In this document: piece by piece, positions 36,761-46,052 of the stretch
How positions within the stretch are numbered: the first letter of the stretch is position 1
How the letters are laid out: each line of letters starts with the position of its first letter
DNA from: Saccharothrix sp. NRRL B-16314
GTDB taxonomy: Bacteria > Actinomycetota > Actinomycetes > Mycobacteriales > Pseudonocardiaceae
Length of the DNA stretch: 64,000 nucleotides
Reading direction: 5' to 3'
NCBI RefSeq assembly: GCF_000716595.1
Contig: NZ_JNXC01000040.1
Coordinates: forward strand, 139,290-203,289
Program-made: the position numbers and the translations under genes
Notes under the pieces: model-generated
What the model was told of the DNA's origin: nothing
Seen by the model: the letters and a program-made list of their open reading frames with translations, nothing else
The model's database searches: none

Positions 36761-37244
36761 GCAGTTCTTCGAGGAGGACCCGTACTACACGGGTCCTCCT
36801 CTGACCGACGAGATGGTCCGCGCGGCCGAGGCCCACCTGGGCGTCCGGCTCCCGCGGACCTACCTCGCGTTGTTGGCGCAGCGCAACGGCGGCACACCGC
36901 GCCGCCGTTGCCTGCGCACGCCGTTCCCGACGTCGTGGGCGCCGGACCACTTCGAGATCCGCGGCCTGCGCGGCCTCGGCGGCGCCTGGGGCATCGATTC
37001 GGAGGACCTGGGCAGCCGGTACCTGGTGGGGGAGTGGTGCTACCCGGACATCGGTGTGGTCGTCTGCGACACCCCGTCGGGAGGACACGACACCGTGATG
37101 CTCGACTACTCCGAGTGCGGCCCGACCGGCGAGCCCGCGGTGGCCTACGTCGACGAGGACCGCGTGCCACGCCGGGTCGCCGCCACGTTCGAGCAGTTCA
37201 TCGCCGCGCTGGAGGACCGCGCCGGACTGACCGCGCCGGACTGA
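36702..37244 (+). CDS. SMI1/KNR4 (SUKH) family immunity protein
   Basis: The protein is up to 180 residues. It matches the SUKH fold used as immunity proteins against HNH-type toxins: FFEEDPYYTGPPLTDEMVRAAEAHLGVRLPRTYLALLAQRNGG, a GIDSEDLGSRY block, and VMLDYSECGPTGEPAVAYVDED. The only standard in-frame start is the GTG at 36702, which would overlap the toxin gene by 59 bases. A CTG at 36741 just after GGGAGGG is a reasonable non-canonical alternative giving a more usual N-terminus. The partner is the WHH nuclease tip encoded immediately upstream. The stop codon lies inside a 14-bp tandem repeat. Confidence 0.88.
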   Translation: MTSTPPRATREGTLPSCTSEQFFEEDPYYTGPPLTDEMVRAAEAHLGVRLPRTYLALLAQRNGGTPRRRCLRTPFPTSWAPDHFEIRGLRGLGGAWGIDSEDLGSRYLVGEWCYPDIGVVVCDTPSGGHDTVMLDYSECGPTGEPAVAYVDEDRVPRRVAATFEQFIAALEDRAGLTAPD

Positions 37245-37267
37245 CCGCGCCGGACTGACCGCGCCGG
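37226..37267. repeat. 14-bp tandem repeat, three perfect copies
   Basis: ACTGACCGCGCCGG is repeated at 37226, 37240 and 37254 across the stop codon of the SUKH gene. A unit of 14 is not a multiple of three, but every copy carries TGA in a different frame, so slippage would change the end of the protein only slightly. Likely the product of recent slippage. Confidence 0.85.
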
Positions 37268-37296
37268 ACCCCGCGCCCCATCGGCGCGGGGTCCGG
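37264..37296. terminator. Bidirectional hairpin terminator between SUKH and amidase genes
   Basis: A perfect 14-bp stem (37264-37277 with 37283-37296) around a 5-base loop lies between two convergent genes, ending the toxin operon on the plus strand and the amidase gene on the minus strand. Confidence 0.75.
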
Positions 37297-37310
37297 ATTG
37301 CGGCGGTCGG

Positions 37311-39227
37311 CTACCGCGCGGACGGGCGGACGTCCACGTCGTCGGCGTTCACGAACGCCACGCGGTGCCCGAACTGGATCTGGTAGTACCTCGTCTGCCC
37401 GCGCACCACGGTGTGGTTCGCCGGGTCGTAGGTCACCGCCCGGTAGTACTCGGACGGCGTCACCAGGCCGACGGCGTAGGACTGCCCGGCCGGCAGCGAG
37501 TACTGGAGCGGCGTCACGGCCTGCACCGGGATGTCCGCCGGGTACGCCGCCGCCTCCGGGTACGCCCGGCCGTACACCGGCACGCTCGCGCGACCCGGCT
37601 TCGGCGTCGCCACGAACCCGACCGACCACACCGCGTCCGACGCGCGGAACCAGCCCTTCTGGCCCAGGTACCACACCGCGACCCACTCGCCGAGCCGCTC
37701 GGCGATCGCGTACGTCTGGCCGGTCTCCGCACGAGCCGAGATGTCGGAGATGCGCATCGTGCCCGGTGCGCCGTCCGGGTGCAGCGCGATGTCCGTCACC
37801 AGCGGCGCGGTGTCGGAGGGGGCCGTGCGCAGCACCACCGTGCCGGACCCGTGCGGCTCGCACGGCACGCCGGCGGTGACGCAGCCGGTGAACGCGGGCT
37901 TGTTGCCGGCGTAGTCGGGGTTGATCGTCACGAGCCCGGTGCGCGGCGTGCCCGTCGACCGGAACGGCGCCCGCAGCAGGTCGAAGTAGTGCGCCCAGTC
38001 CCAGTAGGGGCCCGGGTCCCAGTGCATCCCGCGCACGGTCGACGGCACGGTTCCCGGCACGTTGTCGTGCCCGATGACGTGGTGCCGGTCCAGCGGGATG
38101 TCGTACTTGTCCGCCAGGTACCGCACGAGCTTGGCCGAGGACCGGTACAGCGCCTCGGTGTACCAGGCGCCGTTGGCGGCGAAGCCCTCGTGCTCCAGCC
38201 CGATCGACTTGGAGTTGACGTACCAGTTGCCGGCCTGCCACGCGACGTCCTTGGCCTTCACGTGCTGCGCGACGTGCCCGTCGGCCGACCGCAGCGTGTA
38301 CTGCCAGCTGACGTACTGCGGGTCCTGCACGAGCCGCAGCGTCGTGGCGTAGCTGCCCTCGGTGTCGTGGATGACGATGTAGTCGATCTTCTGGCTCTCC
38401 GGCCGGTTCGCCTTGTCGTGGTTGCCGTAATCGCCGTCGCCGAACTCGGCGTACGGCGCGGGGATCCACTCGCACCCGAGGTCGGCCGGGCACTCGGTCT
38501 CACCGGAGTCCGTCGCGCGCAGCCCGAGGCCGGCGAGCTGCCCGGTGTCCGGGGTGGTGGCGGTGGCGGGCAGCCGGACGTGCTGACCGTCGTCGGTCAC
38601 CCGCGCCGCGCCCTCGTTGATCGTCTTGAAGACCTCGTCGGCGAACGTGCGGGCCGCGCCGGTGTCCTGCGCCCCGCTGTACCGGGCGACGGCGCCGTAC
38701 CAGTCGGCCGGTTCGTCGCCGGTCACACCGAGGTCGCGCTGGTAGCTCGCGAGCAGCGCGGCGCCGCCCCGGATGTTCTGCGCGGGGTCGGACCGCAGGG
38801 TCGCGGCGTCCGTCCCGGTCAGCCCGGCGGCCACGGCCGCGGTGCGCAGCGCCGGCGCGGACAGGTCCTGCTCGCCGGCCTCGGGCAGCAGTTCCGGCCG
38901 CGCGGAATCGCCGCGCGGGTCCTCCGTGCCGTCGTCGTGGTGGGTGCCGCCTTCGTTCGCGGCCACGACGTCGGTCAGGTGCATCGGCCCGTAGCCGGCG
39001 CTGGTGCTCGGCAGGCCGGCGTTCACGTCCCACCGGGATTGCAGGTAGGACACGCCGAGCAGCACGGACTCCGGCACGCCGAACTCGTGCGCGGCAGCCG
39101 CGTAGACCTCCTGCCGCCCGGCCGGCGACGCGGCGTCGTGCGGGGAAGCCCCCGCGGTCGACATGCCTGCGGCGACGCCGGCCACGACGGCGGCGGTGAG
39201 GAAGGTGCGGGATGTCGATCTCGACAC
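37311..39227 (-). CDS. Secreted N-acetylmuramoyl-L-alanine amidase (Amidase_2/PGRP type)
   Basis: The protein has 638 residues from a GTG at 39227 with GGAGG 5 bases upstream; a signal peptide starts here (SRSTSRTFLTAAVVAGVAAG). An N-terminal region (about 40-190) has a lysozyme-like look (YAAAAHEFGVPESVLLGVSYLQSRWD, GYGPMHLTD). The zinc amidase domain (about 280-430) shows the ligand set in IDYIVIHDTEG, HHVIGHDNVPG and MHWDPGPYW. A C-terminal SH3-like region (GTVVLRTAPSDTAP, VAVWYLGQKGWFRASD) probably binds cell wall. It cleaves the bond between muramic acid and the stem peptide; roles could be wall turnover or attack on competitors. Confidence 0.9.
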   Translation of the reverse strand: MSRSTSRTFLTAAVVAGVAAGMSTAGASPHDAASPAGRQEVYAAAAHEFGVPESVLLGVSYLQSRWDVNAGLPSTSAGYGPMHLTDVVAANEGGTHHDDGTEDPRGDSARPELLPEAGEQDLSAPALRTAAVAAGLTGTDAATLRSDPAQNIRGGAALLASYQRDLGVTGDEPADWYGAVARYSGAQDTGAARTFADEVFKTINEGAARVTDDGQHVRLPATATTPDTGQLAGLGLRATDSGETECPADLGCEWIPAPYAEFGDGDYGNHDKANRPESQKIDYIVIHDTEGSYATTLRLVQDPQYVSWQYTLRSADGHVAQHVKAKDVAWQAGNWYVNSKSIGLEHEGFAANGAWYTEALYRSSAKLVRYLADKYDIPLDRHHVIGHDNVPGTVPSTVRGMHWDPGPYWDWAHYFDLLRAPFRSTGTPRTGLVTINPDYAGNKPAFTGCVTAGVPCEPHGSGTVVLRTAPSDTAPLVTDIALHPDGAPGTMRISDISARAETGQTYAIAERLGEWVAVWYLGQKGWFRASDAVWSVGFVATPKPGRASVPVYGRAYPEAAAYPADIPVQAVTPLQYSLPAGQSYAVGLVTPSEYYRAVTYDPANHTVVRGQTRYYQIQFGHRVAFVNADDVDVRPSAR

Positions 39228-39339
39228 GACGGCCTCCTGGGCAGACGACTCCAGGGGTGCCACTCTCCCGCCGGCCACGCGGCTGGTCAATACTTGACGT
39301 TCAATAGGCGTAGTTGGTGAGTTGTTGCCCGTCGTCCGG

Positions 39340-40362
39340 TCAGCGCCAGCCGAGGGCGGGTGCGATGTGGGTGAGGATGCTCTCGAGCACGTGCGCGTTG
39401 TAGTCGACGCCGAGCTGGTTGGGCACGGTCAGCAGCAGCGTGTCGGCCTCGGCGATGGCCTCGTCCCCGGCCAGCTGCTCGATCAGCACGTCGGGTTCGG
39501 CGGCGTACGTGCGGCCGAAGACCGCCCTGGTGTCGGCGTCGATGTAGCCGATCTTGTCGGTGCTGTCGCCGTCGTCGCCGAAGTAGGCGTGGTCGAGGTC
39601 CGAGGTGAGCGCGAAGATGCTCCGCGAGACCGAGACGCGCGGCTCGCGCTGCCAACCGGCTTCCGCCCACGCCTTGCGGAACGCCCGGATCTGCTCGGCC
39701 TGCTGGACGTGGAACGGCGCGCCGCCCTCGTCGTTCTTCAACGTCGAGCTCATCAGGTGCATGCCCTGCTGCGCCGCCCAGACCGCGGTGGCGTTGGAGC
39801 CCGCGCCCCACCAGATCCGCTCGCGCAGCCCCGGCGAGTGCGGCTCGACGCGCAGCAGCCCCGGCGGGTTGGGGAACATCGGGCGCGGGTTGGGCTGGGC
39901 GAAGCCCTTGCCCTCCAGCACGGTCAGCAGCACCTCGGCGTGCTTGCGGGCCATGTCGGCGTCCGTTTCGCCCTCACTGGGCTGGTAGCCGAAGTACCGC
40001 CACCCGTCGACCACCTGCTCTGGTGATCCCCGGGAGATGCCGAGCTGGAGCCTGCCGCCGGCGATGAGGTCCGCGGCGCCGGCGTCCTCGGCCATGTACA
40101 TCGGGTTCTCGTAGCGCATGTCGATCACGCCGGTGCCGATCTCGATGCGTTCGGTCCTGGCGCCGATCGCGGCGAGCAGCGGGAACGGCGCGGTCAGCTG
40201 CCGCGCGAAGTGGTGCACCCGGAAGTAGGCGCCGTCCACGCCCAGCTCCTCGGCGGCCACGGCGAGGTCGACGGCCTGCAGCAGCGCGTCCGACGCCGTC
40301 CTGGTCAGCGAGTGCGGCCCGTCGGACCAGTGCCCGAACGACAGGAATCCGATTTTCTTCAC
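39340..40362 (-). CDS. LLM-class (luciferase-like) FMN-dependent oxidoreductase
   Basis: The protein has 340 residues from the GTG at 40362 (VKKIGFLSFGHWSDG), the usual family N-terminus; further upstream codons look non-native. Family blocks are seen: GVDGAYFRVHHFARQ, GARTERIEIGTGVIDMRYENPMYMAEDAGAADLIAGGRLQLGISRGSPEQV and WWGAGSNATAVWAAQQG. These TIM-barrel flavin enzymes act as monooxygenases or oxidoreductases on small organic molecules in the cytoplasm. It stands alone, divergent from the nSTAND1 gene. Substrate unknown. Confidence 0.92.
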   Translation of the reverse strand: MKKIGFLSFGHWSDGPHSLTRTASDALLQAVDLAVAAEELGVDGAYFRVHHFARQLTAPFPLLAAIGARTERIEIGTGVIDMRYENPMYMAEDAGAADLIAGGRLQLGISRGSPEQVVDGWRYFGYQPSEGETDADMARKHAEVLLTVLEGKGFAQPNPRPMFPNPPGLLRVEPHSPGLRERIWWGAGSNATAVWAAQQGMHLMSSTLKNDEGGAPFHVQQAEQIRAFRKAWAEAGWQREPRVSVSRSIFALTSDLDHAYFGDDGDSTDKIGYIDADTRAVFGRTYAAEPDVLIEQLAGDEAIAEADTLLLTVPNQLGVDYNAHVLESILTHIAPALGWR

Positions 40363-40529
40363 ACCCCGTGGAACGCGGCGTCCCGCTGATTGATTCCTCA
40401 ACCACTTTGCCCGGTGCGGCGGGGCGGGCGAGCGGGTCGTCCGCAAAACTGCGGGTCACCGTCGGTGGTGTGATGTGATCGTTAGCGGCACCCGCGTGCG
40501 CGGCGTCGGCCTGCGGCGATGTAGCGGTT

Positions 40530-43500
40530 GTGATCACGTCAGGGAACGGGGAAGCGGGCGAGCCGGCAGTCGAGCCGGGGGGATCCGAGGCGCGGCGGCG
40601 AGCCAAGCGCGGTGTGCGGGACTGGGTGCGCTCGGCGGGGCGGACCACCGGGCGCGGGGTGCGGAAGGTCACGCCGTACGGCATCTACGCCTTCCTCACG
40701 GCCGCCGCGGTGGCTCCGCTGGCGGGAACCGCGATGGGTGTGACAGGTGAGTTCGTGGGGCCGCTCGGTGACCTGCTGGGCGGCATGGGCGGGAACCACC
40801 TGGCCGACGTCATGGGCAACACCGCGCGCTCGCTGCGCAACCGCGAGGGGGAGGTGACCGAGGAACGCCTGCGGCAGGTGCTGGGGGAGGAGTTGACGAC
40901 CGCACTGGAGCGCGGTGACGCCCACTCCGACCGGCTGCTCGAAGACATGGGCCGGGTGCTGGTGGCCGTGCAGGGCGTCGGAGTCGCACTGGGCGAGTCC
41001 GAAGTGCACGCCAAGGCCCTGCACCAGGAGCTGATGCTGGCGATCGCCGAGTTCCGGGACTTCCGCTGGGTGGTCGACGACCTGCGCGCCGATGTGCACG
41101 CCTCGACGCGCACGATCGCGGACATGGCGCACGAACTGGCCGCCACGCGCAGCGAACAGCGCACCCAGTCCAGGGTGACCCATCGCGCGCTGGTCGCCAT
41201 CACCAAGCTGCGCCGAGCCCTCCTCCAGCCACCGGACGAGGCGCCGAGCCCCGCCGCCGGCCCTTGCCCGTACCCCGGGCTGGTGAGCTTCGGTCCAGCG
41301 GAGACGCGGTGGTTCCACGGCAGGGAAGCCGCCGTCGCCGAGTTGACCACCACGCTGTTCGAACGGCTCGACACCGGCGTGCCCCTCGTCATCGTCGCCG
41401 CGTCCGGGGCGGGCAAGTCGTCGCTCGTGCACGCCGGCCTCCTGCCCGCCCTCGCCGCCGGAGCCCTGCCGGTGGAGGGCTCGGAGCGGTGGCCCAGGGT
41501 GGTCATGCGACCCGGACCCCACCCGTTGCGCGAACTCGCGGCACGCGTAGGGGCCGTCGCGGGCGTGCCCTCGCCCGACCTGGCACGTCAACTGCGCACG
41601 GCGCCCGAGGACTTCGGCGCCCTCGCACGGCAAGCCGCGCTGGCGCACGGCTCCTCGTCGCGTCTCGTGGTCGTCGTCGACCAGTTCGAAGAGGTCTTCA
41701 CCCAGTGCGCCGACCCCGCGGAGCGGGCCGCGTTCGTGACGGCGCTGGCCGACGCCGCACCCGCCGTCGTGGTCATCGCGGTGCGCGCGGACTTCTACGA
41801 GCAGTGCACGCGCCTCGAAGCGCTGTCCGCGGCGTTGTCCGAGCAGTTCGTGCTCGGTCCGATGAGCGCGGCGGAGCTGGAGCAGGTGATCGCGGAACCC
41901 GCCCGGCAGACCGGTCTGCGGGTGGAACCGGGGTTGGTCGACCGGCTGGTCGCCGACCTGGGCGCTCGCGGTGACGCCGACTACTCGGCCGGAGCGCTGC
42001 CGCTGCTCGCTCACGCGCTCCAAGCCACGTGGCAGAACCGGGTCGGCGACACGCTCACCACGGCGGGCTACCTGGCCACCGGCGGGATCGGTCACTCGGT
42101 GGCCGCCACCGCGGAGACCGTCTACGCCACCCTCGGGGAGTCCGAGCGGCGGGCGCTGCGGTCGGTCATGCTCCGCCTGGTGACGGTCGGCGAGGACCAC
42201 GGCGCGGTGCGGCGCAGGGTGGACCGCCGGGAACTCCCGGGCGGTGTCCTGGAACCGTGGGTGAGAGCGCGCCTGGTGACGGTCGACGAGGACACCGTGC
42301 AGATCAGCCACGAAGCCTTGCTCGCCGCGTGGCCGCGGTTGCGCGACTGGGTGGTCGAGGACCGGCAGGGGCTGCTGGTCCGCAGGCAGCTGGACGACGC
42401 CGTCCGCTACTGGCTGGCCAACCAGCGCTCCGGCGACGACGTGCTGCGAGGAGGGCGGCTCGCCTCGGTCCAGGCGTGGGCGCAGGACCGGGACGACCTG
42501 AGCGCGGCCGAGCACGAGTTCCTCGCCGCGAGCAACCGCGCCCAGCAGAAGGCGACCCGTCGACTACGCGTCCTGGTCGCGGGCTTGGCGGTGGGCCTCG
42601 TGGCGGCTCTCGGCGGTGCTGGGGCGACGTGGGCGGCCCGGGTGGACGTCGAGCACGAGCGCCAAGCCGCGCTGTCCCGCCAACTCGCCGCGGAGTCGCA
42701 GTTGTCGCGGGACGCGGACCCTCGCGGGGCGATGCTCCGCGCGCTGCGCGCCTGGCGTGCGAGCCCCACCGACGAGGCCGGCGACGCGCTCGTCTCCGCA
42801 TCCATGCCCACGCCGCCCATCACCGAGAAGTTCGGCGACGTCGCGCACAGCGTCGACCTCAGCCACGACGGCGAGCTCATGGCCGTCGGCCACTCCGACA
42901 ACGAGATCGCACTGTGGGACATCAGCGATCACCGCGCGCTCCCGGTCACCTTCGAGGGGCACGGGGGAGAGGTGGACGAGGTGCGCTTCTCCCCGGACGA
43001 CTCGATGCTCGCCACCGCGTCGACGGAAGTCGAGGGCGTGCGGATCTGGAGCGTGCCGGACGGTGAACCCGTCGCCACCCTGCCGGGCGCCTCACAGGTC
43101 GCCTGGCGTCCCGACGGTGACGCGATCGCCAGTGTCGAGATCCGCGGCGACGCATTCGGCGTGACCGTCTGGCACCCGCGAACCGGGCAGCGCGTCCTGG
43201 AGCTGCCCACCGCCGAGCCCGTGGTGACCGACGTCCGGTTCGACCCGACCGGCGACCGGCTCGCGGTGGGGCGCGATGACGGCACCTTCGAACTCTGGGA
43301 CCTCACGACGCGGACGCTGCTCGTCGCGGGTGGCGAGCCCGGTGCCCTCATGGCGACCATCGCCGTCTCCGGCGAGCTGATGGCGACCGCCGCCCGGGTG
43401 GGAGCCGAACTGCGGTTGTGGGACGTCCGGACGGGCGCGCTCGTCGGGAGCGTCACCGGTCCGCTGGGGCAGGAGCGCGGCATCAACCACATGGCCTTCA

Positions 43501-44684
43501 CCACCGACGGCCGGCAGTTGGTCACCGCTGACGCCGGCACCATCACCACGTGGGACGTCCACGCACGCCGGCATGTGGAGGACCTGCCCATGCTGACCGT
43601 GCACATCGTGGCCTTGGCGGTGTCCGACGAAGGCGGGCCGATGGCGGTCGCCACGGCCGGCGGCGACGTCGTGCGGTGGGAGCGCGAAACCCATTGGCTC
43701 GACGGGCTGACGGACATCGCCAACACGGTGTCCTTCAACCCGGCCAACGGTGAGGTGGCGGGCGTGTTCGGCGACGGCATGGTGCGGACCTGGAACACGA
43801 CGACCGGTGCGGCGGTGGAATCGACGTCCCTCGGCGCCACCGGCTGGCTGGTGCGCCACGGAACCGACGGCACCAAGGTCACCGCCACCCGCGCCGGCTC
43901 CGTCACGCTGACACCTCCGTCCGGGGGCACGCCCCGGGTGCTCCCACCGCGAGGCGGACGGCGAGTGCTGGACGAAGTAGTGCTGTCACCGGACGGCGGC
44001 ACGATCGTCATCACGTACTTGCCGACCCCGACCGGGATCGTCGAGGACGTCAGCCACCAAGTGCTCGTGCTGAACTCGGAGGACCTGACCGAACGAGCGC
44101 TGCTCGACCTCGGCGACCGCTCCGTCCAGGATCTCGTCTTCTCGCCCGACGGCGATCGGCTCCTGGCCCTCACCTCCACGATCAGCCCCATCCCCGGCGA
44201 GCCGGACGACGCGCTGATGATGTGGACGACGGAGGACTTCTCGGTCGAGCGCACCGTTGCGCTGTCCGACGACCTCGTCACGATGGACGTCACGCCCGAC
44301 GGTCGTTCCCTGCTCACCGCCGGGAAAACCGCCCGCATCGAGGTGCGTGACGCGAACACCGGGGAAGTCCTGCGGGAGTTCGGCGAGCACACCTCCACGT
44401 TGCGCACGATCGCCGTCTCGCCGGACGGTGCCACCGTTGCCACCGGCACGGTCGCGGACCCGGTGCTGCGGTTGTGGGACGTGCGCAGCGGCACTTTGAA
44501 GGGCCGCTACACCGGGCATCGGCCGGAGGCGCTCAACGAAGTCGCCTTCTCACCCGACGGTCAGCTGGTGGCCAGCGCCGGGGTCGACGGCAGGATCGGC
44601 TTGTGGCCGACGAACGCCCACGCCGCCATCACCCGCATCTGCACGACGCTGTCCCGCCCGCAGCCGCCCGAAGAATGCCGCTGA
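40530..44684 (+). CDS. nSTAND1 NTPase with WD40 repeats and an unassigned hydrophobic N-terminal domain
   Basis: The protein has 1384 residues with a GTG start and weak RBS, so the start is uncertain. Residues 1-240 are not recognised: a basic stretch, a Gly-rich hydrophobic segment (YAFLTAAAVAPLAGTAMG...GPLGDLLGGMGG), then amphipathic helices. The entry to the nSTAND1 module reads PYPGLVSFGPAETRWFHGRE. The Walker A (AASGAGKSSLVHAG, about 290-303) and Walker B (LVVVVDQFEEVFT) follow, then a winged-helix region (VQISHEALLAAWPRLRDW). A transmembrane-like helix lies near 680-700, followed by about 600 residues of WD40 repeats. STAND proteins act as NTP-driven switches; the WD40 part likely senses a ligand and the N-terminus may be the effector. 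Confidence 0.9.
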   Translation: MITSGNGEAGEPAVEPGGSEARRRAKRGVRDWVRSAGRTTGRGVRKVTPYGIYAFLTAAAVAPLAGTAMGVTGEFVGPLGDLLGGMGGNHLADVMGNTARSLRNREGEVTEERLRQVLGEELTTALERGDAHSDRLLEDMGRVLVAVQGVGVALGESEVHAKALHQELMLAIAEFRDFRWVVDDLRADVHASTRTIADMAHELAATRSEQRTQSRVTHRALVAITKLRRALLQPPDEAPSPAAGPCPYPGLVSFGPAETRWFHGREAAVAELTTTLFERLDTGVPLVIVAASGAGKSSLVHAGLLPALAAGALPVEGSERWPRVVMRPGPHPLRELAARVGAVAGVPSPDLARQLRTAPEDFGALARQAALAHGSSSRLVVVVDQFEEVFTQCADPAERAAFVTALADAAPAVVVIAVRADFYEQCTRLEALSAALSEQFVLGPMSAAELEQVIAEPARQTGLRVEPGLVDRLVADLGARGDADYSAGALPLLAHALQATWQNRVGDTLTTAGYLATGGIGHSVAATAETVYATLGESERRALRSVMLRLVTVGEDHGAVRRRVDRRELPGGVLEPWVRARLVTVDEDTVQISHEALLAAWPRLRDWVVEDRQGLLVRRQLDDAVRYWLANQRSGDDVLRGGRLASVQAWAQDRDDLSAAEHEFLAASNRAQQKATRRLRVLVAGLAVGLVAALGGAGATWAARVDVEHERQAALSRQLAAESQLSRDADPRGAMLRALRAWRASPTDEAGDALVSASMPTPPITEKFGDVAHSVDLSHDGELMAVGHSDNEIALWDISDHRALPVTFEGHGGEVDEVRFSPDDSMLATASTEVEGVRIWSVPDGEPVATLPGASQVAWRPDGDAIASVEIRGDAFGVTVWHPRTGQRVLELPTAEPVVTDVRFDPTGDRLAVGRDDGTFELWDLTTRTLLVAGGEPGALMATIAVSGELMATAARVGAELRLWDVRTGALVGSVTGPLGQERGINHMAFTTDGRQLVTADAGTITTWDVHARRHVEDLPMLTVHIVALAVSDEGGPMAVATAGGDVVRWERETHWLDGLTDIANTVSFNPANGEVAGVFGDGMVRTWNTTTGAAVESTSLGATGWLVRHGTDGTKVTATRAGSVTLTPPSGGTPRVLPPRGGRRVLDEVVLSPDGGTIVITYLPTPTGIVEDVSHQVLVLNSEDLTERALLDLGDRSVQDLVFSPDGDRLLALTSTISPIPGEPDDALMMWTTEDFSVERTVALSDDLVTMDVTPDGRSLLTAGKTARIEVRDANTGEVLREFGEHTSTLRTIAVSPDGATVATGTVADPVLRLWDVRSGTLKGRYTGHRPEALNEVAFSPDGQLVASAGVDGRIGLWPTNAHAAITRICTTLSRPQPPEECR

Positions 44685-44813
44685 CCGCGCGACACCGGCA
44701 CCGGCACCGACACCGACGATGGCGATGGCGATGGCGAGAACGTGCCAGACACCGGCGTGGTGGAGCTGGTGGACTTGCGCGGCAAGTCCGGGGACCACCG
44801 CGAGAGGCAGCAC

Positions 44814-46052
44814 ATGTCCGCAATTTCGACCTCCACGGGAGTTCCGACCTCCACGGACGGCCCGGTCACGGCCGTGCGATCGCCGTCGACCGGCTGGGCG
44901 GCCGTGATCTCGCTGATGATGGGGATCTTCTCCCTCGTCACCACGGAGATCCTGCCCATCGGCCTCCTCACGACCATCGGCGCCACCTTCGGGATCTCGG
45001 ACGGGACCGCCGGGCTGATGATGTTCGTGCCCGGCGTCCTGGCCGCGATCGCCGCGCCGACGATGACCGCGGCGACCGCGCACGCGGACCGGCGGACCGT
45101 GCTGTGCCTGCTCGTGGTCGTGCTGGCCGTGGCCGACTTCCTGGCCGCTGCGGCGACCGCCTACTGGGTCATGGTGGTGTCACGGGTGCTGGTGGGCCTC
45201 GTCATCGGCGCGTTCTGGTCGATCGGAGCGGGCCTGGCCGCGCGCCTGGTGCCCGAGCACCAGGTCGGTCGCGCGACCGCCGTCATCTTCGCGGCGGTGC
45301 CGCTGGGATCGGTGCTCGGCGTGCCCGCGGGCACGTTCATCGGCGACGTCGCCGGTTGGCGCGCGGCGTTCGTGGCGATGGGCGTGCTCACCGTGGCCGT
45401 CCTCGCGGCCTTGGCGGCCTTCCTGCCGTCCCTGCCGCCGGAGACGCCGACGAAGCTGTCGGTGCTGCGGGAGGTGGTGCGCGGTGCCGACACCAGGGTC
45501 GGCCTGCTCGTGACGTTCTTGGTCGTGATGGCGCACTTCGGCACCTACACCTACGTCGTGCCGTTCCTGGAGGACGTCACCGGCTCGACGCGGGCTGCGA
45601 TCACCGCGTACCTCCTGATCTACGGGGCGGCGGGCATCGCCGGCAACTTCCTCGGCGGCATGTGGGTCACCAGGAACCTGCGCGCGACGTTCTGCACCGC
45701 CGCCGCCCTGATCGGCTCGGCGACCCTGCTCCTCCCGCTCGTCGGCCGGACCGACCCGGGTGCGATCACGCTCCTGGTCGTGTGGGGCCTCGCCTACGGC
45801 GCGGTGCCGGTGTGCTCCCAGACCTGGTTCGTCCAGTCGTCGCCGAAGACGCCGGAGGCGGCGACCGTGCTGTTCACGTCGTCCTTCCAGGCGACCATCT
45901 CGCTCGGCGCGCTGGCGGGTGGGCTGGTGGTCGACCGGTCGTCCACCTCGGTGGTGATGCTCTCGGGTGGTGCGGTCGCGATGCTCGTCCTCGTCGCCGT
46001 CGCGGTGTTCCGCCGAGAGGCGGGTGCGGCGCGGGTCAAGCCGATCGGGTGA
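44814..46052 (+). CDS. MFS exporter, DHA1-like (12 TM)
   Basis: The protein has 412 residues from the ATG at 44814 with GAGAGG upstream; an earlier in-frame start at 44742 adds a non-membrane tail. After a Ser/Thr-rich leader, 12 hydrophobic segments begin with WAAVISLMMGIFSLVTTEILPIGLLTTIG, close to the start of sugar/chloramphenicol-type efflux proteins (the TEILPIG motif). Other matches include HADRRTVL, VSRVLVGLVIGAFWSIGAGLAARLVP and GVPAGTFIGDVAGWR. It probably exports a drug-like compound. It converges on the NB-ARC gene with a 17-base overlap. Confidence 0.9.
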   Translation: MSAISTSTGVPTSTDGPVTAVRSPSTGWAAVISLMMGIFSLVTTEILPIGLLTTIGATFGISDGTAGLMMFVPGVLAAIAAPTMTAATAHADRRTVLCLLVVVLAVADFLAAAATAYWVMVVSRVLVGLVIGAFWSIGAGLAARLVPEHQVGRATAVIFAAVPLGSVLGVPAGTFIGDVAGWRAAFVAMGVLTVAVLAALAAFLPSLPPETPTKLSVLREVVRGADTRVGLLVTFLVVMAHFGTYTYVVPFLEDVTGSTRAAITAYLLIYGAAGIAGNFLGGMWVTRNLRATFCTAAALIGSATLLLPLVGRTDPGAITLLVVWGLAYGAVPVCSQTWFVQSSPKTPEAATVLFTSSFQATISLGALAGGLVVDRSSTSVVMLSGGAVAMLVLVAVAVFRREAGAARVKPIG

